Under the pieces are notes generated by a model, which was given only the letters and a program-made list of their open reading frames with translations, was not told the DNA's origin and did not search any database. Positions 1 to 6,900 of a DNA stretch of 7,013 nt are shown one piece after another (position 1 is the first letter of the stretch; each line of letters begins with the position of its first letter). This stretch comes from an uncultured Prevotellaceae bacterium. Its GTDB lineage: Bacteria; Bacteroidota; Bacteroidia; Bacteroidales; Muribaculaceae. The translations under genes and the position numbers were made by a program. The DNA lies in contig CAMFSS010000107.1 in the NCBI GenBank assembly GCA_945983195.1, positions 1 through 7,013 of the forward strand. The letters run 5' to 3'.

Positions 1-1
1 T

Positions 2-973
2 AAGCCCTATGCCGACTTCGACATGAAACGCATTGCCGACTATGCACGCGAGAAAGGCGTGAAAATCATAGGTCACCATGAAACAGGCGGCAATGTAATC
101 AACTATGAGCGACAGCTCGACAAGTCGCTGCAATGGTATGCCGACTATGGTGTACACGACGTGAAAACCGGCTATGCCGGCGGACTCCCCAACGGACACA
201 ACCATCACGGACAGTACAATGTGCGCCATTATCGCAAAGTGGTGCAGACAGCAGCGCGCTATCACACCACCATCAATGCACATGAGCCAATCAAGGACAC
301 AGGAATACGCCGCACCTATCCCAACATGATGAGCCGTGAAGGTGCCCGTGGAATGGAGTGGAATGCCTGGAGCGAAGGCAATCCACCGACACACCACGTG
401 ACACTGCCTTTCACACGCCTTCTTGGCGGTCCGATGGACTACACTCCCGGTATTTTCGACATTCTCTATGAAAATGCCAAGAACAATCCGAACCGCAAGC
501 AGTGGAACATGAAGGACAGCAAGGACTGCCGCATCAACACCACACTTGCCAAGCAGATTGCGCTGTGGGTGATTCTCTACTCACCGGTGCAGATGGCTTC
601 GGACTGTATAGAGAACTATGAAGGTCACCCTGCATTCCAATTCTTCCGCGATTTTGAAGCAGACTGCGACGAGTCGCGGGCACTTCAGGGAGAGCCGGGT
701 GAATTTGTGGCTATCGTGCGCCGCGCAGGCGAGAAATACTTCCTTGGCGCCGCTACGAATGAGGATGCACGTACACTCACAGTGAAACTCGACTTCCTTA
801 AGCCCGGTGTGAGCTACGATGCAGCCATATATGCCGATGCTCCTGATACTGACCTTGACACCAATCCTGCGGCATACGTGATTAACCACCGCACAGTCAC
901 TGCCGACGACACCCTTGAAGTAGAGATCGCAGGCCGTGGCATCAAGGCGCTATCAATCATACACAAACAATAA
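2..973 (+). CDS. GH97 alpha-glucosidase (SusB-like), C-terminal part, 5' truncated by window edge
   Basis: This is the C-terminal 323 residues of a glycoside hydrolase family 97 enzyme; SusB has about 738 residues, so over half lies upstream. The reading frame is open from base 2, so the ATG at 23 is internal and not the start. From memory it aligns closely with B. thetaiotaomicron SusB. The HHET glutamate (bases 80-82) matches E439, the NAHE glutamate (284-286) E508, and glutamates at 338-340 and 356-358 match E526 and E532. The spacings 68, 18 and 6 residues also fit. In SusB these are the two base glutamates, a calcium ligand and the general acid, so an inverting alpha-glucosidase is expected rather than a retaining alpha-galactosidase. 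The conserved LPFTRLLGGPMDYTPGIF block follows, then the C-terminal beta-sandwich. The enzyme is probably periplasmic, but the signal peptide is off-window. The substrate linkage is not determined. Confidence 0.93.
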   Translation, partial: KPYADFDMKRIADYAREKGVKIIGHHETGGNVINYERQLDKSLQWYADYGVHDVKTGYAGGLPNGHNHHGQYNVRHYRKVVQTAARYHTTINAHEPIKDTGIRRTYPNMMSREGARGMEWNAWSEGNPPTHHVTLPFTRLLGGPMDYTPGIFDILYENAKNNPNRKQWNMKDSKDCRINTTLAKQIALWVILYSPVQMASDCIENYEGHPAFQFFRDFEADCDESRALQGEPGEFVAIVRRAGEKYFLGAATNEDARTLTVKLDFLKPGVSYDAAIYADAPDTDLDTNPAAYVINHRTVTADDTLEVEIAGRGIKALSIIHKQ

Positions 974-985
974 ATTCATGTGACA

Positions 986-3244
986 ATGAAACACATTTCG
1001 ATAATAGGCTTATTGCTGCTCGCAGCTTCGTCGTGCGGAATGCAAGGAACCGACTCGCAGGACTATGCCTCGATGGTTAACCTCATGATAGGTACCGGAG
1101 GGCATGGACACACGCACCCGGCAGCTATGGTGCCACATGGCATGATTCAGCCTGGTCCGGACACAAGGATTGACGGGTGGGACGCGTGTTCGGGCTATCA
1201 TTATACTGACACAACAATCAACGGCTTCAGCCACACCAGGCTGAGTGGAACCGGCTGCGCCGACTATGGCGATGTGCTGCTTATGCCCACAGTGGGGAAA
1301 CAGGACATTAAGCCCATGGGAGAGCATAGCCAGCAGATGGCATACGCTTCGCCATTCAGCCACGCAAATGAGGTGGCTGAACCGGGATACTACTCGGTGA
1401 TGCTCGACCGCTACGGCGTGAAGGCAGAGCTTACTTCGACTGCTCGTGCTGCAATCCACCGCTATACCTTCCCCAAGGCAGAAGATGCCGGATTTGTGCT
1501 CGACCTCGACTACAGCATTCAGTATCAGACCAATGAGGACGTGTACTTGCATGTGCTCAGCGACACTGAAATATGCGGCAGCAAAAAGACCGTGTACTGG
1601 GCTTTCGACCAGTATATACACTTCTATGCCAAATTCTCAAAGCCATTCACATATAAACTGGTGACAGACTCGGCAGCGCGTGCCGACGGCGGACAGCTCT
1701 ATCCACAAGCAAAGGCTCTGCTCCAATTCCACACTGCCCAGAACGAACAGGTGATGGTGAAGGTGGGAGTGTCGGCTGTAGATGTGAATGGTGCGCGGAA
1801 TAATGTGGAGAGCGAGATTGAAGGCTGGAATTTCGATGAAGTGCGAGCCAAAGCCCGCGCCGAGTGGAACAGATATCTGTCGAAAATCGACATTGCTACT
1901 GATGATGACGATAGCCGTGCGATATTCTACACCGCACTTTATCACACCGCACTGCAGCCACAGCTTTTCAGCGATGCCGACGGACGCTACCTGGGCATGG
2001 ACTTGCAGGTGCATCAGGGCAGTGTGAACGAGCCTGTGTACAGCGCATTCTCGCTGTGGGATACATTCAGGGCTTGCCATCCGCTGCTCACCATCATCGA
2101 CCCCGACAGGAATGACGCATTCCTGCGTACACTATTGCTAAAGGCCCGCGAGGGAGGTGTTCTGCCAATGTGGGAACTTGCCGGCAACTACACCGGCTGC
2201 ATGATTGGCTACCATGCTGCATCGCTCTTTGCCGATGCTTATACTAAGGGTAGCCGAGGCTTTGATGTAGCCGAGGCATTCCGAGCATGCCGCCGTGCCG
2301 CCGAATATGACACGGTGGGAATCAAGTGCCCTGCGCCTGTGCTGCCACACCTTATGCCACAAGCCAAATACTGGAAAAACAAGGTTGGTTATGTGCCCTG
2401 CGACAAGGACAGTGAGGCTGTGGCAAAAGCACTTGAATATGCCTACGATGACTGGTGCATCTCGCTGCTCGCCGAGGCAGTGGGCGATGAGGCTATGCGC
2501 GACCGCTATCGTGCTTATGCAGCGGCTTACCGTGTGTATTTCGACCCTTCGACCCGATTTATGCGCGGACTCGACAGCAACGGCAACTGGCGCGAGCCAT
2601 TCAATCCGCGTGCATCGAACCACCGCAACGATGACTATTGCGAGGGAACGGCGTGGCAGTGGACTTGGATGGTGCCTCACGACGTGGACGGACTGATTGA
2701 CCTCATGGGAGGGAAAAACGGCTTTGAGCAGAAGCTTGACTCGCTTTTCACTGCCGATTCGTCGCTTGAGGGTGATGCAGTGTCGGCCGACATAAGCGGA
2801 TTGATAGGGCAGTATGCTCACGGCAACGAGCCGAGCCACCACATCACGCATCTGTATAATTACGTAGGACACTCGTGGCGCACTCAGGAGCTTGTAGACA
2901 GAGTGCTGCGAACCCTCTATGCAAATGCTCCCGACGGACTGAGCGGCAATGAGGATTGTGGACAGATGTCGGCGTGGTATGTGCTCAATGCAATGGGATT
3001 CTACCAGGTGTGCCCCGGTCGCCCGGTTTACAGCATAGGACGTCCGATTTTTGACAAGACAGTGATAAATCTCGCCGGTGGCAAGAGGTTTGAGATAGTA
3101 GTGAACAACAATAGTGTAGAAAACAAGTATATCAGTCGCATCAGGCTTAATGGTAAAGTACTATCAACGCCATTCTTCAAGCACGAGACCCTAATGGAGG
3201 GTGGACGGCTTGAGATTGACATGTGCAGTGAGCCGGTGAAATAG
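986..3244 (+). CDS. GH92 exo-alpha-mannosidase, lipoprotein
   Basis: This is a full-length (752 aa) calcium-dependent family 92 alpha-mannosidase that removes terminal alpha-mannose from N-glycans or mannans by inversion. Residues 1-17 are a lipoprotein signal, KHISIIGLLLLAASSC, with lipidated Cys17. No acidic surface-export signal follows the cysteine, so a periplasm-facing anchor is a guess. The N-terminal beta-sandwich begins with VNLMIGTGGHGHTHP (31-45), followed by W65, GYHY (70-73) and GFSHTRLSGTGCADYGD (79-95). The (alpha/alpha)6 catalytic domain has EGTAWQWTWMVPHD (553-566), HGNEPSHH (612-619) and the hallmark GNEDCGQMSAWYV (654-666); these blocks supply the acid, base and calcium-site carboxylates in the family. 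I chose ATG 986 over the in-frame GTG at 980 because it starts directly with the Lys-His signal peptide. The gene lies 12 bases after GH97, so the two are probably co-transcribed. Linkage preference (alpha-1,2, 1,3 or 1,6) cannot be read safely. Confidence 0.96.
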   Translation: MKHISIIGLLLLAASSCGMQGTDSQDYASMVNLMIGTGGHGHTHPAAMVPHGMIQPGPDTRIDGWDACSGYHYTDTTINGFSHTRLSGTGCADYGDVLLMPTVGKQDIKPMGEHSQQMAYASPFSHANEVAEPGYYSVMLDRYGVKAELTSTARAAIHRYTFPKAEDAGFVLDLDYSIQYQTNEDVYLHVLSDTEICGSKKTVYWAFDQYIHFYAKFSKPFTYKLVTDSAARADGGQLYPQAKALLQFHTAQNEQVMVKVGVSAVDVNGARNNVESEIEGWNFDEVRAKARAEWNRYLSKIDIATDDDDSRAIFYTALYHTALQPQLFSDADGRYLGMDLQVHQGSVNEPVYSAFSLWDTFRACHPLLTIIDPDRNDAFLRTLLLKAREGGVLPMWELAGNYTGCMIGYHAASLFADAYTKGSRGFDVAEAFRACRRAAEYDTVGIKCPAPVLPHLMPQAKYWKNKVGYVPCDKDSEAVAKALEYAYDDWCISLLAEAVGDEAMRDRYRAYAAAYRVYFDPSTRFMRGLDSNGNWREPFNPRASNHRNDDYCEGTAWQWTWMVPHDVDGLIDLMGGKNGFEQKLDSLFTADSSLEGDAVSADISGLIGQYAHGNEPSHHITHLYNYVGHSWRTQELVDRVLRTLYANAPDGLSGNEDCGQMSAWYVLNAMGFYQVCPGRPVYSIGRPIFDKTVINLAGGKRFEIVVNNNSVENKYISRIRLNGKVLSTPFFKHETLMEGGRLEIDMCSEPVK

Positions 3245-3273
3245 CGATTTGTGCAACTTTTTGATAAAATTGT

Positions 3274-3292
3274 ACTTGTAGATTACGCAAGT
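3274..3292 (+). promoter_or_regulatory. Possible operator: ACTTG-N9-CAAGT inverted repeat
   Basis: Two five-base arms, ACTTG (3274-3278) and CAAGT (3288-3292), face each other across 9 bases. The repeat lies between, and partly over, the -33 and -7 boxes, where a repressor would act. The right arm overlaps TTACGCAA (3283-3290), which resembles the palindrome before the GH130 gene. Five-base arms occur often by chance, so this is only a candidate. Confidence 0.22.
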
Positions 3293-3306
3293 TTGTGTTA
3301 ATTTTG
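3275..3306 (+). promoter_or_regulatory. Bacteroidales-type promoter for the symporter gene
   Basis: The -7 box TAATTTTG (3299-3306) matches TAnnTTTG exactly. The -33 box is CTTG (3275-3278, three of four bases of TTTG), with a 20-base spacer. Transcription would begin near 3313 and leave a leader of about 77 bases before ATG 3390. It implies that the symporter gene can be expressed separately from GH97-GH92. No hairpin terminator is visible after GH92, so read-through is also possible. Confidence 0.6.
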
Positions 3307-3389
3307 GGCATTCGAAAGCGCGAAAAGTTACCCGAATTTATAACTATCTAAGTATCATAAAATTAACAGAAACTAAAAGCTAACAAACT

Positions 3390-4736
3390 ATGGTAAAATT
3401 TTCAGAAAAGATTGGATATGCTCTGGGAGATGCCGCAGCAGGAGGTATCACATGGAAAGTGATGTCGATAGCGTTCCCATTGTTTTTTACCAATATCTTC
3501 GGACTGACAGTGGCCGATACGGCGACACTGATGCTGCTCGCACGTATGTTTGACGTTGTGACCGACCCCTTGATGGGCAGCCTTGCCGACCGCACCCAGT
3601 CGCGGTGGGGCACCTATCGTCCATGGCTCATATTTGGCGCAGTGCCGTTGGGATTGGTGTTCGCCCTATTGCTCTACACACCCGAGTTCGGACCGGTGGG
3701 CAAGCGAATTTATGCATATACGCTATATCTGCTTATGATGGCAGTTTACACCGCAGTGAATGTGCCCTATGGCTCGCTGCTTGGCGTGATGACTGCCGAC
3801 GACAATGAGAAGAATCAATTCTCATCGTATCGCATGGTTGGTGCATACGCAATGGGCTTCATCACACTGCTCTCATTCCCCTATCTGCAAAAAATGGTGG
3901 GAGGAAGCGACGCACACCAGTATGCAGTGCTCGGAGCGGCACTCGGAGGCTTGGCAGCAATCATGACACTTGCCTGCGGACTGATGACCAAGGAGCGACT
4001 GAAGCCGGTGAGAGCCGAAAAATTCTCGTTCCGGCCCTTCGCCGACCTTGTGAAGAACAAGCCGTGGATATATCTCACCCTAATTGGAATTTGCAGTAAC
4101 TTCTTCAATGGATTCCGCTATGCGGTGGCAGGATATATGCTCACCTACTGCCTCGGTGGTGAGGTGACGGTGAGCGGACTAATCATCAACTACACAGTGT
4201 TTATGACCTTCGGTGAGGTGACTTGCATGATATTCGGAGGATTGTCGCCAAAATTCACGCAGATTGTAGGCTCGAAGAAGAAGGCATTTATATGGTCGTC
4301 GGTCATTTGCGCCGTCACGTCGATATTCTTCTTCTTTATTCCTATGGATCCCGCCTACATTTGGGTGATGGTGGCAATGGTGATACTCACGTCGGTGGGC
4401 ATAGGTTTCTATTCTCCGCTGCTTTGGTCGATGTATGCCGATGTTGCCGACTATGCAACCGAGAAGAACGGAACATCGTCGACAGGACTTATCTTCTCGT
4501 CGGGAACGATGTCGCAGAAGTTTGGCTCGGCAATTTCAGGAGCACTCGTAGCCTTGATGCTTGGTGCAGTAGGCTTCATTTCGGGCACTGATGCCGATGG
4601 ACAGACTGTGGTAACCATTGCAGCCGAGAATATGGACGCAGTGAAGAATATGATATGGATGCTCTTCTCCATTTTCCCTGCTATCATTGCCGGAGTGATG
4701 ATACTTCTTGTGGTGAAATATCCGATAAAAAAATAA
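3390..4736 (+). CDS. GPH-family (MelB-like) sugar:cation symporter
   Basis: This 448-residue inner-membrane protein has about 12 hydrophobic segments and belongs to the glycoside-pentoside-hexuronide:cation symporters of the MFS superfamily. The N-terminal KIGYALGD (7-14) and the signature RMFDVVTDPLMG (52-63) followed by DRTQSRWGTYRP (67-78) are typical. Aligned from memory with enteric MelB, R52, D55, D59, T121, D351, D354 and K377 fall at identical numbers, so the cation site and C-terminal core look intact. Position 58 is Thr instead of Asn. The MelB sugar-site D124 and W128 are Asn124 and Gly128, and D19 has no clear equivalent, which suggests a sugar other than an alpha-galactoside. Lying just before a cytoplasmic mannoside phosphorylase, it probably imports that enzyme's substrate (a beta-mannosyl disaccharide or short oligosaccharide). 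The start ATG has an A-rich leader and no Shine-Dalgarno sequence. Confidence 0.92.
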   Translation: MVKFSEKIGYALGDAAAGGITWKVMSIAFPLFFTNIFGLTVADTATLMLLARMFDVVTDPLMGSLADRTQSRWGTYRPWLIFGAVPLGLVFALLLYTPEFGPVGKRIYAYTLYLLMMAVYTAVNVPYGSLLGVMTADDNEKNQFSSYRMVGAYAMGFITLLSFPYLQKMVGGSDAHQYAVLGAALGGLAAIMTLACGLMTKERLKPVRAEKFSFRPFADLVKNKPWIYLTLIGICSNFFNGFRYAVAGYMLTYCLGGEVTVSGLIINYTVFMTFGEVTCMIFGGLSPKFTQIVGSKKKAFIWSSVICAVTSIFFFFIPMDPAYIWVMVAMVILTSVGIGFYSPLLWSMYADVADYATEKNGTSSTGLIFSSGTMSQKFGSAISGALVALMLGAVGFISGTDADGQTVVTIAAENMDAVKNMIWMLFSIFPAIIAGVMILLVVKYPIKK

Positions 4737-4756
4737 GTGAATTTTTTGTGTAAGGA

Positions 4757-4766
4757 ATTGCGCAAT
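4757..4766 (+). promoter_or_regulatory. Perfect 10-base palindrome ATTGCGCAAT, candidate operator
   Basis: ATTGCGCAAT is fully self-complementary and covers the expected -33 region of the GH130 promoter. Related octamers TTACGCAA (3283-3290) and TTGTGCAA (3249-3256) lie in the intergenic region before the symporter gene. A shared sugar-responsive regulator is possible, but no regulator gene is in the window. Confidence 0.25.
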
Positions 4767-4790
4767 ATTTGACGGATTATGCTAATTTTG
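4757..4790 (+). promoter_or_regulatory. Putative Bacteroidales promoter for GH130-manA
   Basis: The -7 box TAATTTTG (4783-4790) is identical to the one before the symporter gene. The best -33 candidate is ATTG (4757-4760), a three-of-four match with a slightly long 22-base spacer. A better-matching TTTG at 4768-4771 is only 11 bases away and cannot be the -33 element. The start of transcription would be near 4797, giving a leader of about 26 A-rich bases. The -33 assignment is weak; the -7 box is convincing. Confidence 0.5.
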
Positions 4791-4822
4791 TAACGAAATA
4801 AGCACAATTAAAAAAATAAAAT

Positions 4823-5794
4823 ATGAAGAACAACATTAACATGCCATGGGAGGAGCGTCCCGAAGGTTGCCGCGAAGTAATGTGGCGCTATTCGAAAAAC
4901 CCGGTTATCGACCGCTATGCTATTCCGACATCGAATAGCGTGTTCAACAGTGCCGTAGTGCCATTTGGCGACGGCTTTGCAGGAGTGTTCCGCTGCGATA
5001 ACCGCTCGGTGCAGATGAATATTTTTGCAGGATTCAGCAAAGATGGAATCAACTGGGAGATAGAGCATGAGCCTATCGTGTTCAAAGCCGGCAATACCGA
5101 CATGATTGAATCGGAGTACAAATATGACCCGCGTGTGGCTTGGATCGACGACCGCTACTGGATTACATGGTGCAACGGCTACTATGGACCCACTATCGGC
5201 ATAGGCTACACTTTCGATTTCAAGGAGTTTTTCCAGTGTGAGAACGCTTTTTTGCCTTTCAACCGCAATGGAGTGCTCTTCCCCGAGAAGATAAACGGAA
5301 AGTTTGCCATGCTCAGCCGTCCAAGCGACAGCGGACATACGCCTTTTGGCGACATATACATAAGTTTCAGCCCCGACATGAAATACTGGGGTGAGCATCG
5401 CCATGTGATGGGACCGACGCCATTCCCCGTGAGCGCATGGCAGTGTACGAAGATAGGTGCCGGTTCGGTACCGTTCCTCACCGATGCAGGTTGGCTGATG
5501 TTCTACCATGGAGTTATCACCACATGCAATGGCTATCGCTACTCAATGGGTTCGGCAATTCTCGACAAGGACGACCCATCGAAGGTGCTTTATCGCACAC
5601 AGCCATATCTGCTCGCTCCCGCAGCACCCTATGAGCTTGCAGGCGATGTGCCCAATGTGGTGTTCCCATGTGCAGCACTCAATGATGGCAAGCGCGTAGC
5701 CCTTTACTATGGAGCTGCCGACACTGTGGTTGGACTTGCATTCGGATACATTGATGAAATCATTGAATTTACAAAAAAGAACAGTACACGATGA
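4823..5794 (+). CDS. GH130_2 beta-1,4-mannoside phosphorylase (likely Man-beta-1,4-GlcNAc)
   Basis: This 323-residue cytoplasmic protein has no signal peptide and belongs to family GH130, a five-bladed beta-propeller. It splits beta-1,4-mannosides with phosphate, giving alpha-mannose 1-phosphate and the acceptor sugar. From memory it aligns nearly throughout with Uhgb_MP, a gut GH130_2 enzyme. D102 in YDPR (101-104) corresponds to the catalytic acid D104. R148 and N149, R166, K210 and H229 correspond to phosphate contacts R150, N151, R168, K212 and H231. N42, S43, R57, D169, H172 and D300 match sugar-site positions. The Bacteroides homologue BT1033 acts on Man-beta-1,4-GlcNAc, the N-glycan core, and the GH92 neighbour supports that substrate; manno-oligosaccharides remain possible. 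ATG 4823 puts PWEERP at residues 8-13, as in homologues, and follows an A-rich leader. The next Met codon (4841) would remove this conserved lead-in. Confidence 0.94.
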   Translation: MKNNINMPWEERPEGCREVMWRYSKNPVIDRYAIPTSNSVFNSAVVPFGDGFAGVFRCDNRSVQMNIFAGFSKDGINWEIEHEPIVFKAGNTDMIESEYKYDPRVAWIDDRYWITWCNGYYGPTIGIGYTFDFKEFFQCENAFLPFNRNGVLFPEKINGKFAMLSRPSDSGHTPFGDIYISFSPDMKYWGEHRHVMGPTPFPVSAWQCTKIGAGSVPFLTDAGWLMFYHGVITTCNGYRYSMGSAILDKDDPSKVLYRTQPYLLAPAAPYELAGDVPNVVFPCAALNDGKRVALYYGAADTVVGLAFGYIDEIIEFTKKNSTR

Positions 5795-5844
5795 TTATAA
5801 ACAATCGTGATATACAACATTAGTAATTACATTTATACATAGTT

Positions 5845-6825
5845 ATGACTACGTTTCCTATTTTGAAGTTTGAGCCTCTTTTCAAGAGCGTGATTTGGGG
5901 CGGAAAGCGTATTGCCGAATTCAAGGGTATGCCTTCGCAGGGCGACACAATCGGAGAGAGCTGGGAACTATCGTGCGTTCCGGGCAATGAGTCGGTTGTA
6001 GCAGAAGGCGAATTTAAGGGTAAGAATCTGAAGGAGCTTCTCTGTGAGTTCCCCACTGATATTATGGGAGATAAGCTGCTTGCACGCTATGGCAAGGGCG
6101 AGTTCCCATTGCTCATCAAGCTGATTGATTCGGCCGACGACCTGTCGGTGCAGGTGCATCCCGACGACGAGCTTGCCGGAAAGCGTCACAACTGTCCGGG
6201 TAAGACCGAGATGTGGATTAGTGTGGCTCCTGCTGACGATGCCTATCTCTATGCCGGACTAAAGCATGCCATAACTCCCGATGAGTATCGCAGCCGCATT
6301 GCCGACAACACCATCATTGATTGCCTTTGCAAATATTATCCGAAGGCCGGCGATGTGTTCTTCCTTCCTGCCGGACGTGTGCACAGCATCGGCAAGGGTA
6401 ATTTTGTGCTTGAGATTCAGGAGACAAGCGACATAACATACCGCATCTACGACTATGACCGCCGCGATGCAAAGGGCAATCCGCGCCAGCTACATGTGGA
6501 GGAGTCGATTGATGCAGTGAACTTCAACGACACAAAGGATTCGGCACCTACTACTATACCCGATGGTAAGAACGCTGAGAATACAATCGCCGACTGCCAC
6601 CACTTCACTACTACAGCAATTGATGTGGAGGGTGAATATGAGCTTGCTCTCAGCGAGCGCAAGTCGTTCACTGTGATAGTAGCGATTAGCGGCAATGCAG
6701 AGGTGGTCGACACAGAAGGACGTGTTACTGCCCTGAAGCAAGGAACTACTGCATTGATTCCTGCCTCAATGCCGGCAGTGACATTGCGCGGCACAGCAAG
6801 AATCATCACTACTTATGTGAAGTAA
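5845..6825 (+). CDS. manA: Mannose-6-phosphate isomerase, class I (short form)
   Basis: This 326-residue cytoplasmic zinc enzyme interconverts mannose 6-phosphate and fructose 6-phosphate. Its length fits the short bacterial type (B. subtilis ManA, about 315 aa) rather than the E. coli form of about 390 aa. The first cupin carries LSVQVHPDDE (100-109), giving zinc ligands Q103 and H105; GKTEMW (119-124) supplies E122; and PAGRVHSIGKG (175-185) supplies H180. R200 in TYRIYDYDR is the expected catalytic arginine. Early landmarks WGG (18-20) and GESWELS (37-43) are also typical. The C-terminal cupin (about 240-326) is more divergent, as usual. The gene starts 50 bases after GH130 with no convincing promoter between them, so the two are probably one transcript. 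Here it would feed mannose from GH92, and mannose 1-phosphate from GH130 after a mutase, into glycolysis. Confidence 0.96.
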   Translation: MTTFPILKFEPLFKSVIWGGKRIAEFKGMPSQGDTIGESWELSCVPGNESVVAEGEFKGKNLKELLCEFPTDIMGDKLLARYGKGEFPLLIKLIDSADDLSVQVHPDDELAGKRHNCPGKTEMWISVAPADDAYLYAGLKHAITPDEYRSRIADNTIIDCLCKYYPKAGDVFFLPAGRVHSIGKGNFVLEIQETSDITYRIYDYDRRDAKGNPRQLHVEESIDAVNFNDTKDSAPTTIPDGKNAENTIADCHHFTTTAIDVEGEYELALSERKSFTVIVAISGNAEVVDTEGRVTALKQGTTALIPASMPAVTLRGTARIITTYVK

Positions 6826-6855
6826 TTATCGCGAATCCGATGAACTAACATTATT

Positions 6856-6900
6856 TAGGGCTGATTCCTGCAAATGGAATCAGCCCTATTATTGTTATTT
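6856..6900 (+). terminator. Rho-independent terminator after manA
   Basis: A perfect 13-base-pair stem, arms 6856-6868 and 6876-6888, closes a 7-base loop (6869-6875). Its core is GGGCTGATTCC paired with GGAATCAGCCC. A T-rich but interrupted tail (6889-6900) follows. It begins 30 bases after the manA stop and ends the mannose gene set. The sequence before the stem lacks an A-run, so it should work mainly for + strand transcripts. Confidence 0.88.

Noticed and set aside
980..985. GTG at 980 as an earlier in-frame GH92 start
   Set aside because: ATG at 986 gives a normal signal peptide start (Met-Lys-His) and leaves a typical short intergenic gap; GTG would add only Met-Thr.
1010..1621. Minus-strand open frame (203 codons) opposite the GH92 N-terminus
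   Set aside because: It is antisense to conserved GH92 motifs and the translation resembles no known protein.
2138..2872. Long minus-strand open frame (244 codons) opposite GH92
   Set aside because: It lies wholly inside a well-supported GH92 gene, its translation is rich in Cys, His and Val with no recognisable domain, and it is a by-product of GH92 codon use.
3251..3275. Hairpin GTGCAA / TTGTAC after GH92 as a terminator
   Set aside because: Only six pairs including a G-U, a 13-base loop, low GC content and no T-run after it.
4808..5509. Long minus-strand open frame (233 codons) opposite GH130
   Set aside because: It overlaps the residue-by-residue supported GH130 gene, shows no family motif, and has no promoter or leader of its own.
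5795..5844. Separate manA promoter using TACATTTA at 5828-5835
   Set aside because: It lacks the final G of TAnnTTTG, has no -33 partner, and would start transcription almost at the ATG. Co-transcription with GH130 is simpler.
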